A DNA stretch of 64,000 nucleotides, from positions 40,419,074 through 40,483,073 of the forward strand of contig NC_133336.1 in assembly GCF_042186555.1 (NCBI RefSeq), read 5' to 3'. Shown here piece by piece: positions 42,223 through 51,577 of this stretch. Origin of the DNA: Aquarana catesbeiana (taxonomy: Eukaryota; Chordata; Amphibia; Anura; Ranidae). Under the pieces are notes generated by a model. That model saw only the letters and a list, made by a program, of their open reading frames with translations, was not told where the DNA came from and made no database searches. How positions within the stretch are numbered: the first letter of the stretch is position 1; each line of letters opens with the position of its first letter. The position numbers were made by a program, and so were the translations under genes.

Positions 42223-43011
42223 CTCATGTACACTGCTGCTGGTAAACGGACATTTAGGAGCAGTTGGTAGACATGTGCGCCATCAATAAATTTGTTTCGT
42301 TACGTTCTCTTTCGTATTAGAATGAATTCGTATTTCATAATTTGTATCCGAAATTCGATTTTTCGTTAGGTTCGTTAACTTTTCGTAACAATTACGAATG
42401 TTCGTTATGATGAATTTATTATCAGGGGCTCCCACCAGCTGTGCTGACTCCCTGGGTTTTTTAACTTTATCATAATGAAGAATCGTAATTAACGAACATT
42501 CTCGTTTCCGATGTAAGGGAATTTGGATCCGAAATTCGTAAACGAAATTCGTATTTCGGATCTTCCCGAATGTACGAATTTACGGAAATTGGTACGAATT
42601 TTCGATTCGTACGAAACTAATCGCACATGTCTAGCAGCATTTTTTTCAGCTGCCCCTGAACTCTCCTCTGTTATCTTATCAGTCCATGTACACAGGGTCA
42701 TTTATAGTCATCTCTAGGCAGTTAAGTTTAGAAGCATTTTTTGGAAAGCAAAAAAAAATGGGTTCAGGACCGATGTTTAGAGGCATTTGAAACGCCAAAT
42801 GCCTGTAACAGCCTGTAAACGCTGTTAACGTGGTAACTTGCGTTTAGCAGCGTTTCGTTTACAGATGTTTTTCATGTTAACAAAGACGCTTCTAGAGGCA
42901 AACGCAGCATGTAAACTCGGCTAAACAGACGTTTTTAGACGCCGGTTTCTAGCTGTCAAATTAAATTGTTCAGGAGAGGTTAAACAACTTTCCCGTGTAC
43001 ATGAAGACTAA
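42218..43011. mobile_element. MITE with CATGTACA ends, interrupted by another TIR element
   Basis: AAGGCCTCATGTACACTGC and CCCGTGTACATGAAGACTAAGG are inverted. The interior contains many ACGCTTCTAGAGGCAAACG-like words folding on each other, and the element 42268-42633 interrupts it near the left end. Confidence 0.65.
42268..42633. mobile_element. CpG-retaining TIR element
   Basis: The ends TAGACATGTGCG and CGCACATGTCTA are inverted. The interior is dominated by TTCGTA / TACGAA words in both orientations (for example CGAAATTCGTATTTCGGATC), giving an unusually high number of CpG for AT-rich vertebrate DNA. It is non-coding. Confidence 0.75.
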
Positions 43012-43012
43012 G

Positions 43013-43442
43013 GCCGTGTACACACAGTCAGACTTTTCGACCGGACTGGTCCGACAGACTTTCCAGTGGACTTTCGGCGGACTTTTGACGGACTTCCGAC
43101 TGACTTTTTAACGAACAGACTTGCCTACATACGATCACACCAGTCCGACGGATTTGTACGTGATAACGTACGACCGGACTAAAATAAGGAAGTTGATAGC
43201 CAGTAGCTAATAGCTGCCCTAGCGTTGATTTTTATCTGTCGGACTAGCATACAGACGAGCGGATTTCTGGGTACGGCGGAGTTAAGACGTAAAGATTTGA
43301 AGCATGTTCCAAATCTAAAGTCCGTCAGATTTGCGACTGGAAAAGTCTGCTGAAGGTCCGGTGAAGCCCACACACGATCAGATTGACCGCCAGGTTTGGT
43401 CCGTCGGCCAAGTCCGGTCGAAAAGTCCGACCGTGTGTACGT
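43013..43442. mobile_element. MITE of the CGTGTACACAC-GTC(A/C)GACTTTTCGACC family
   Basis: GGCCGTGTACACACAGTCAG and AAAGTCCGACCGTGTGTACG are inverted; the interior is rich in GTCCG/CGGAC words. It is related in style to the other GTACACAC MITEs. A clear 3-bp duplication is not resolved on the right. Confidence 0.7.
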
Positions 43443-43445
43443 TGC

Positions 43446-44182
43446 ATAAAGGAGGTGAAATTGTCAGTGAGGTAAGCACATACAAATATAATGATAAAAA
43501 ATGTAAATTTTATTACAAATTACATAAATTACATAAAAGATTGACAAATACACTAATGCCGCATATGGCATATGCCAATAAAGATACTTAGATCCTTATT
43601 AAAACTTAAATTATTATTTATTATAATATTTAATACTATTAATTATTAAAAGGATGCTGGTGCATGGAATATCTGACACGTTTCGCAGAGCTGTGAGTCT
43701 GCTTCTTCTGGGCTACTCTACATGCATCTAAATTTGTCAATCAGATTACAAAAAACATCATTATAGTCACATTTACATAATTTTCAATTACTTTTTCCAC
43801 ATTTCCCAAAATAAATCCATAGTATAATATCATTAACATAAGTGCTCATCAATTACATAATATTGATTGTGTGTAGCCCACAGCATCGCAGGAAAAGTCA
43901 GACCATCATCCGGCAAACGGTCAATAGTGTCAGATCTACTGACCCAGTCTGGTGGGCATCGGATCGTGATCAAGGCAAAAGGGTAAACATCACCCTTTAA
44001 AGTCCCATTACCCTACGGGAGAGTCGGTTCTCCCAATTCCTTTCCAATTTGTCATAATGGTATCTTTAATTTGCTGCAGGCAGGAGTAAAGATTCCCTCA
44101 ATCTCTTCTACCTGGTGATCAGGCTGCAACATTGTAACTTTGTAAGAAGTCATAAGGTGAGAGGCTGCAGCAGGGGATGATC
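43446..44182. repeat. AT-rich dispersed repeat region
   Basis: ATAAATTACATAAA-type AT-rich DNA (43490-43650) is followed by CTGACACGTTTCGCAGAGC, reminiscent of the GAAACGCGT loops in the foldback at 13114. The copy at 43998-44050 is the inverse of 42165-42222. No coding sequence recognised. Confidence 0.45.
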
Positions 44183-44190
44183 TGTGTCAG

Positions 44191-44739
44191 CAGGGCCGGT
44201 GCTACCACTAGGCAAACTAGGCAGCCGCCTAGGGCGCACTGCTGCCTAGGGCCCCCGGCCACTGGTGTTCCTACTCTTTTCTCTCTGCAGTAAGCAACTA
44301 AGTCTCAGCATCAGCAGGCAGCCGCCACTCTGTTTTCACATAGTGTCAGAGTTGCAGCAGCAGCAGAGGACTGTATCTGTGTCCCGAATAAATGGAAGCA
44401 AGCAAACATTCATTGATAGACACTGGTAGGCTGCATTGCTGGGCACTGGTAGGCTGCATTTGATGGGCACTGGTGAGGCTGCATTTGATGGGTGCTGGTG
44501 AGACTGCATTTATGGGCACTGGTGAGTCTGCATTTGATGGGCGCTGGTGAGGCTGCATTGATGGGTGCTGGTGAGGCTGCATTTGATGGATGCTGGCTAG
44601 GCTGCATTTGATGGGCGCTTCATTAAAAAGGTGGGGTATACATGGGCAGGGCAAGGGGTTGGAGTCAGGGGCGGAGCCAATGGGAGGGCAAAAAAAAGAG
44701 CTTTCGCCTAGGGTGTCAAAAATCCTTGCACCAGCCCTG
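44191..44739. mobile_element. hAT-type non-autonomous element with VNTR and perfect 8-bp TSD
   Basis: CAGGGCCGGTGCTACC at the left and GCACCAGCCCTG at the right are inverted and flanked by identical TGTGTCAG (44183-44190 and 44740-44747). The words CTAGGCAGCCGCCTAGGGC and CGCCTAGGGTGTC extend the terminal similarity. The interior is mostly a minisatellite; there is no transposase. Confidence 0.9.
44425..44625. repeat. About 25-bp minisatellite
   Basis: About eight units of GGCTGCATTTGATGGGCGCT plus GGTGA. The core GGCTGC(A/G)TTTGATGGGC is shared with the array in the unrelated hAT at 31000-32283. Confidence 0.9.
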
Positions 44740-44747
44740 TGTGTCAG

Positions 44748-45001
44748 ACATTTGTGAACGCAGCCAGGAACTGCACAAGCATCAAGATTGACATAATTGT
44801 GTCATCTCTGAGCTAGCATCTCAATCCAGGATGTAGATGATCACCAAAAAAAAAACCAGCCTGAAAATGTAAAAAAAAGTGGTCAGCCTGAAGTAAATGA
44901 TCTGATTAATGTGTGTGTTTTACAAACCTTGTTTGGATTTATAGATTTTTCATGATATATGTGCAATCTTTGAGGACAGCTTCATTCGTGAGCTCTGCTT
45001 C
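44748..45001. other. Unassigned spacer
   Basis: No gene or repeat recognised; a few A-runs only. Confidence 0.4.
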
Positions 45002-45064
45002 TTAAAGTGATTGTAATCCATTCCATATACACAGTGAAGTGACTGGCCCCAGGTGATACACAGC

Positions 45065-46625
45065 TGTAGCACATCCCTGTAGGGACTGCTGATGAACTGG
45101 GATCTCCCACCCTGCACAGGCAGGCACACCGAATTTTCACAGGCGCTCCAAAGACAGAGAACAGTCCGTAGGTTTGCTTTTGTTATTTATTGAGGGTTAA
45201 TAACTTGGATAGGGATGGGAGGTTATGGGATGCCCACTTGAATTCGGAAAAACTTTGGCAACAACTTCAGGGACATCTTCCTATATACAGTCTATATACA
45301 GTCTATATACAGTCTCCACAACTTTCCTCCTGCACAGCACTTGCTTGCTGGCTCCAGCTGAATCACTGTTAGTTGATCTGACAGGCTCCCAGCACTGACC
45401 CTTTACAGGCAGGAACTCGTAGCCCCATGTTGTGTAGCAAAGTGTTAGTGAAAATAGCTTGCACTCCTCCTCTGTGGCTACTGGTCCCAGCACCAACTTC
45501 TCCACCAGTCCTCCAGACTGACTCTCACCAGCCCACACAGCTGACTCTGAGGAGATCTCCTGGGGATGGATGAAGACTTAAAGGGGTTGTAAACCTTCAA
45601 GGTTTTTCACCTCAATGCATTCTATGCATTGAGGTAAAAAACCTCCTGTAATGCTGCTGCCCCCTCTAGCCCCCGTTTTACTTACCAGTACCCCCTCTAT
45701 CACGTCCCGGGGATGAGCACACGAGCAAAAGCCAGTGTCTCGGGTCTTGATTGGATGGTTTGGTAGCAGCGCAGCCATTGGCTCCCGCTGCTGTCAATCA
45801 AATCCAATGACCCGGGCGTCGGGGGTGGGGCCGAGTCATACATTCGGCTTCAATGGACGCCGAATGAATGACCCTGGAGCGCGCCCGCAAGGTAACGCGC
45901 TTCTCCCAGGGGGTTATCTAATGCGGGGAGGAGCTGCGAGAGCCACCGAGGGACCCCAGAAGAGAATGTTCGGGGCCATTCTGTGCAAAACGAGCTGCGC
46001 AGTGGAGGTAAGTATGATATGTTTGTTATTTTTTGAAAAAACAAAGCTTTAGTGTCACTTTAAGCGCTCTGCTCTCTTCAGGGAGAACTGGCTACATGTG
46101 GCAGCCTTCCCCCTAGTAAGTCTCCAGCAGTTCTGATCTATTCACCCTGTCCTCTCTCTCTTGCTCCTGTGCATCCAGGAAGGCCTCCTCCAATGTCTTA
46201 TGGCAGAATCCTTCCAGCACCTGAGCCTCAGCCCAAGGCAGACACCCCCCCCCCCGACTAGGGGGTACCCCAGAGGGCCACCAACAGCCTCCTCAGCACC
46301 ATATCTCCATCTTCCATCCGGCTGCCCTGCTGGCATGACCCATACCTATTTATGAGGTAATTTCTGCCCCCTGACAGCCCACTACTGGGGATTGGCCGAG
46401 GCCTAAAATATTCCAGGCAGCTCCTCCTGCCCACTAGCTCTAGAACATTCTTCAATGTACCAAAAAAATGGGGAGGCACCAGAGGAACTGTAGGGTGAGT
46501 CATCTAGCCCTGACTCACTGAACCCTGACCCAGATTCCACAGCTCAGGCTTAGCCCTGAGCTAACTAAATGTACTTACTTTAACACAAGCTACACTATTT
46601 CTAGCACACACTAGAGGGTGCTACA
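45065..46625 (-). mobile_element. Solo LTR of a Gypsy-type element, itself interrupted
   Basis: The boundaries TGTAGCAC (45065) and GTGCTACA (46618-46625) give the TG...CA ends of an LTR. The left end TGTAGCACATCCCTGTAGGG closely resembles the outer end of the Gypsy LTR at 59126 (TGTAGCACGATCCCCTTGGG), so both belong to one family and read on the minus strand. Flanks CAGC and CAGA may be a 4-bp duplication with one change. Without the nested TTAA element the LTR is about 1.08 kb. Confidence 0.7.
45578..46062. mobile_element. TTAA-flanked MITE inside the LTR
   Basis: TTAAAGGGGTTGTAAACC and AGTGTCACTTTAA form the ends, with TTAA on both sides. The interior has an inverted ACCTCAATGCATTCTATGCATTGAGGT (about 45609-45635). 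It is non-coding. Confidence 0.8.
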
Positions 46626-46880
46626 CAGAGAAGAAACAAATTCTCTTACATACCTTGAACCTGTTTATCTCCAGTCTTCTCTTCTCTACATCCGTTCAAG
46701 TGCCAAATTTACAAAGCTTGTTTTTGGCTTGCAGAAAAAAAGGGGAAGAGAGCTGAAGTTACAGTTTGCAGAGCTCAGTGAGGAGAGCTCTGAGAGCTGA
46801 TTGGAGGGAAGGGACACAACCCCCCCCCCCTTCACGCAGCACACAGGAACAGAGCTGAGGCTGTCAATCATCTGGAGGCT

Positions 46881-47148
46881 GTTGTCAGATTTTCGTATCG
46901 TGTGTACACAAAAGTCCAAAGTACAAACACGCATGATCGGAATCAATGCTCACCAAACACGACATTAGCAGAAGGTGCCCAATGGGTGGCGCTCAAGAGC
47001 TGAAATTCCACGTAGTACGTTACTACGTTCCTGTTTGTAAGCCGACAATTGTGTGCCATTTGTATGCAAGACAAGTTCCCGTCACACGGCCTTCAGACAA
47101 AAGTCTGACGCTCTGTTGGCCAACAATCCGATCGTGTGTACGAGGCTT
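46881..47148. repeat. Right half of a GTACACACGATC-family MITE
   Basis: The sequence from GTTGTCAGATTTTCGTATCG to TGTGTACGAGGCT followed by TTA matches 28415-28689 and 55182-55469. The left half is missing. Confidence 0.8.
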
Positions 47149-47309
47149 TAGTGCTTTGAACTGAGACTAGTACACACTTATAGAGAGATATGCTTTGTTT
47201 GTATTTCACACCTGAGGTTCTCAACCACTTTAATGGTGCTGAGCAGGGGTTGTATCTTAGACTGCTCATGAACAGCCTAATCACACCAACCAAATTTTTA
47301 TGCAAGCAG

Positions 47310-48097
47310 CATGGGCGTCCGCAGAACTTTTTTCAGGGGGGGGCATAATTTTATGGTCACCCATGCTCGGCCCCCCGAAAAGGGGCCGGGCGCCTGAGTA
47401 AGAAGGTGGCAGCGGCGGCCATAGATAGATTCATGCAATGCATGAATCTATCTATAGGTGATAGAGGGGTGGCAGGAGAGAGGGGGCGGCACTCCCGTGC
47501 GCCCTTAATGCACGGGCCACCATTGTGTTGTGGCCATTTTTTGATCTTGATGAAAACAGCTATACAGAATGTATAATACAGTCTGTATAGCTGTTTCCAT
47601 CAAGCTCAAAATATGTCCACAACAGTTCCAGTTGTATTGCAATACAAAAAAATTGTACATAGTGGTATCGTTGTACAGGCACTGCTGTTACCTGTGGTTC
47701 TTCAGGGATTATCCAGACACTGGCAGTCAGGCAGTGTATTCCCTGTCGTCCCGGCCACTGCACGCAACGCAGCTGTGACCTGTGGGAGGAGGTCCCACAC
47801 AGGCAGAGGCAGCAGCCAATCGAGGAACAGCCAGGTCAGTGTCACATTAAGCAGAGTGGCGAGCGCAGAGGCTCGAGCGGCAGAGCCAATCTGATGCTCG
47901 GCCGGGGGTGAGGAGGGAGGGACGGTCACGCACGGATGCATCCATGTATTCGGAAAAGACAGTCGCAGCCCCAGCAGCAGCCAGGCTTTGAAAAAAAACA
48001 CAACGGCGGCCGTTGCAACACAGGGATTTCAACACATACTCTTACGATTCTGGGGGGGGCAAATGACCCCCCTTGCCCTATGGTGCGGACGCCCATG
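47310..48097. mobile_element. hAT-type non-autonomous element with perfect 8-bp TSD
   Basis: CATGGGCGTCCGCA at the left and TGCGGACGCCCATG at the right are exact inverses flanked by identical GCAAGCAG (47302-47309 and 48098-48105). It contains the ATAGATAGATTCATGCAATG hairpin block, which is the inverse of 31000-31110, and a second hairpin (AACAGCTATACAGA / TCTGTATAGCTGTT, 47552-47595). There is no transposase. Confidence 0.92.
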
Positions 48098-48105
48098 GCA
48101 AGCAG

Positions 48106-48640
48106 TGTAGGTACCTGAAATTGACGTGGCATCAGCCTTTTGCATTCCATGCGCAGAAGAGCTCAGACTTGGAGAGGGTGACGCAGCAGAAGGAGCCAAT
48201 GATGCTGCAGTGCAAGAAGCATGCAGATAGGAGGAGACAGCAGAGAGATGAGCTCATCATTTTCATTTACCGTCCAGTCGCAGGCGCAGGCTGGGTTGAG
48301 TTACTTAACTACAGCAGATAAAAATCAGGCCCCCTGCCATACCAGACAGGACAGTGCTGTACAAAAATACAAATCCTTAAGCACGTAAACAAGCATCATA
48401 TGTATCATATGTATTTAATCTGTGCATTTAACTGTTTGCCTGGAGTTCAAGAACAAAAAAACTGACCCGATTCCCCAATCCACACACTCAGTATGGACGG
48501 GGGGAATCCTCCCTGCTGAGCTATTGTATTCTAATAGTATGGTTACTTCCCTGCCGTCAGAATATACTTATCAGCATTGCAGGTGCCTTCAGCGCTGATG
48601 GATCAGAACTCAGCTGGTCCCTGCTGAACTGGCTGAATTT
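48106..48640. repeat. Mixed stretch with a Harbinger-MITE-like interior
   Basis: CTGCTGAGCTATTGTATTCTAATAG (48515) resembles the interior of the MITE at 36520-36881, so a decayed relative lies around 48460-48640. The rest is unassigned. Confidence 0.4.
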
Positions 48641-48649
48641 CCGAATTTC

Positions 48650-48995
48650 AACTCCCATGCATGATGTTTACCTATAGGTAAGCTTACCTATAGGTACTGT
48701 AAATATCTCCTAAACGGTGCACGTTTAGGGGATATTTACGTTAGATGCAGCCGGTGACACAGTGGCGCATGCGCTCTGAAGGAACGGCATACCCGTGCTG
48801 TTCCTTCAAAGTCTTGTGCCATAAACGGCAGCTCCCGTGCGCATGCATGGGAGAGTCCGTGAACCAGAAAGGAAGGCCGGGTGAAGAGCACGTCGCTGGA
48901 GGGCTTCATTCTAAGGTAAGTTTTACATAATGTGCTACTATGCGATGCATTGCCTTGCAAGTTAAAAAAAAAAGCCAGCAGTTTACTACAGCTTT
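48650..48995. repeat. Dispersed repeat with TACCTATAGGTA hairpin
   Basis: TTACCTATAGGTAAGCTTACCTATAGGTA (48669-48697) is a double palindrome. It is followed by GTAAATATCTCCTAAAC and its inverse GTTTAGGGGATATTTAC (48701-48740), and by GC-rich DNA with GCGCATGC words. A MITE-like non-coding repeat. Confidence 0.5.
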
Positions 48996-49223
48996 AAGGC
49001 TATCCTAGGGAATAATAATGAAGCTAACACTCCTAAATGTGTTTGTTATCGCTCATTTTTCCAACTTAATGCAAAGTCTCCTTGCAACCTGACTGATCCT
49101 TATGTCTTCTCAAGAGGTAAGGAAGATAGATGTTAGCTGTACATGTACTGGTGCAGTTCTTCAGGTGGGCTAGATGAGAAGCAGCAATGGGTACCAAATT
49201 GATGTCCAGATGTTTCCCTGCCT
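48996..49223. other. Unassigned spacer
   Basis: No gene or repeat recognised. Confidence 0.4.
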
Positions 49224-49666
49224 GACAATCTCAGGAATATTATTATTCCTGAGATTGTCTATTATTATTCTTATATGTAAAGAAAAAAACTGCGCTGTTG
49301 AAAACCTACCACTAGTGCTACAACTCAAATTAAAATACACACAAACATAATAGATAAACATAAGGAGCTGCGGTATCAAACGCTATTTATCTAAATTGAA
49401 AAAATAAGTATAATGACATATACACTAAAAAAAGTCCCAGTGAGCAAATCATACAGAAAATTAGTCCAGAAAATATTCAATCCTAGAAAATCCTCCAGTG
49501 AAAGAGTGAGTAAAGCCTTGTACACACGATCAGATTTTCCGACGGGAATTGTGTGTTGACAGACTGTTGGCGGAAAATCCAACTGTTTGTACGCTCCATC
49601 GGACAATTGTTGTCGGATTTTCCGTGGAGAAATGTTGGATGGCAGGCTTTAAAATTTTCCGCGGAC

Positions 49667-49860
49667 TGGGGCGTGGCTAGGACCGGCATGTGAGAGGAAG
49701 TGTATCTCACAGCTCCGCTTCAGCACATTGAACCGATCCTTTCCCAGCAGCGATCCGGTGAAAAAAAACAGCGTTCCAGCTGGCTATCGACCCACTCACC
49801 CTCCTGGACCACCCACCGGCCCTGTGCACAAGAGGGAAAGCCAAGAAAAAGGAGGAAAAC
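49667..49860 (+). promoter_or_regulatory. L1 5' UTR (presumed internal promoter region)
   Basis: The sequence between the TSD and the ORF1 ATG begins TGGGGCGTGGCTAGGACC and is moderately GC-rich. In L1 elements this position houses the internal promoter. No specific factor site can be claimed from the sequence. Confidence 0.5.
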
Positions 49861-50970
49861 ATGACCTCCGAAATCCAAGATGGCGCCGCCGCGGCCCTGG
49901 CACAGCGCACACCGAGGGGAAATGAAAAGAACAAAGAGGTGGCTAGCAGGAAGGCACAGAAGCTACAGGGTAAGGAATACCCGAGGGACATGGTGTATTA
50001 TACCCAAAAGATGGGGGGGCTCAAGGCGCAAGAAGCAGGGGGGTCTGCTACATTGTCCCAGGCAGAGGCACATGAGATGGGAGAGCTGGACACATTATAC
50101 ACTGACATGCAGGGAGAGGTGGATGAGCAGAGCAGAGCGGCCCCCTCCTCCTTACACAGACACAGACAGTGAAGAGACTGAGCAGCCAACTTTAGCAGAC
50201 ATACTTAAAGCTGTGCATGTCTGCACAGCTTCTGTGAACACTCTCAAAGAGCAATTTGGAGGGCTAAGAGAGGATGTATCCTTGTTGAGACAAGACTTGC
50301 AGAAAATTAGAGAACGCACGACTGCAGTGGAAAGCAGAGTAAGCGATATTGAAGACAAACTCCCACCAGTGGCTCGTGAGGTACATGCGGCCTATCAGCT
50401 TGCTAAAGATACCAACAACAGAGCGGACGATATGGAAAACCGCTTAAGACGTAATAATATACGCATTGTAGGCCTGCCTGAGAAAACGGAGGGCAGGGAT
50501 GCCACCACGTTTATAGAGACCTGGCTGGTTGAGATATTTGGAAGGGAAGCCTTTTCCCCGTTCTTCACAGTAGAGAGGGTGCACGGAACTCCAGGTCGCC
50601 CGCCACAACCGGGAGCCCCCCCAGACCTATCCTTGCCCGACTTATGCATTACAGAGACAGAGAGGCGGTGCTGAGGAATGCAACAGAAAAAGCTAATGTC
50701 CAGGTGAACGGGGTCAGAGTATCGTTCTACCCTGACTTCTCTGAAGAGGTACAAAAACGCAGGGCCAAGTTATCAGATGTGAAAAGACGCCTACGGGCTC
50801 TACAGCTTTCATATGCCATGCTGTACCCGGCTAAGCTTAGAGTCACCGCCGACAGACAGGCTAATTTTTTCGAATCAGCCCAGGATACTGCTATGTGGCT
50901 TGACCGTAATGAACAGGCCTTAAGACAACGAGACAGAGAGGATGAAGACAGACCTGCCCGACACGCATAA
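49861..50970 (+). pseudogene. L1 ORF1 protein, two frameshifts
   Basis: ORF1p is the trimeric RNA-binding protein of L1. It starts MTSEIQDGAAAALAQRTPRG at 49861. The frame moves at about 50140-50155 (C-rich CCCCCTCCTCC) to EETEQPTLADILKAV. A coiled-coil segment follows (LREDVSLLRQDLQKIRERTT), then the RRM start ENRLRRNNIRIVGLPEKTEG (about 50440-50490). A second shift occurs in a C7 run near 50617-50623, after which HYRDREAVLRNATEKAN continues to the stop at about 50970. The two shifts compensate, so the C-terminal domain returns to the starting frame. Length is about 370 codons, usual for the family. Confidence 0.88.
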
Positions 50971-51577
50971 ATGTTGAACTTTTCTGGAACCCCACCATAT
51001 TGTATTACAGTGGAACTGTTAATAGCTCACTTATCCCCCTTTAGGATGGTGCTGATATTCCCCTTTGGATCCTGCAGTTTGTTATTATCTACACCTTTAC
51101 CTTGGGGAATGTTTTTGCTTTATGCTGCTGGGAACCTTGATATAGTTACACGAACAGTGAGCTATCTTGTGAAGTATGCAAGAGAAAATGCGTTCTTTCT
51201 ACGTGAGAGATAAAGCGAGCAAGCCATGTTGGCTTTGGTTTCAACATCATTTGTATGGGCGTGTCCTGTTGACAGCCTGGTTTTGTGTTTTTTTTTTTTC
51301 TTCTACGTTTTTTGCTTATACCAAAAAATACACTGCCGAAGAATTCTTTGCTGGAAGTGCTGCATATTACCACTATTTATCACCGATGTCACTGACCTGC
51401 GATCTAGGTCTGTTCTACCTGACCGGGAACGGAAAACGTTGCCCAATGACACACCACATTTCTGGGGAGAGGATCCCCCAATATCACTTTGCCCGTCAGA
51501 AGTAGATGAGATCAGGAACTTTGTGGTTTTGATTCCTGTAATGACTTACTCCTCCAGTTCAAACAACGATTTGCCCA
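50971..51577 (+). other. L1 inter-ORF region
   Basis: About 600 nt between the ORF1 stop and the ORF2 start, without a conserved frame. It is longer than the few tens of bases seen in mammalian L1 and comparable with other frog and fish L1-like elements. T-rich near 51289-51301. Confidence 0.6.

Larger units (their letters stand above)
45002..47233. mobile_element. TTAA-flanked element hosting a Gypsy LTR and a Harbinger fragment
   Basis: The left end TTAAAGTGATTGTAATCC and right end GGTTCTCAACCACTTTAA are inverted, with TTAA at both edges. The element is interrupted by the LTR (45065-46625) and by a partial GTACACAC MITE (46881-47148). Its own sequence includes GTGAAGTGACTGGCCCCAGG (left) and GAGAGCTCTGAGAGCTGATT (about 46781-46801). 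Confidence 0.7.
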
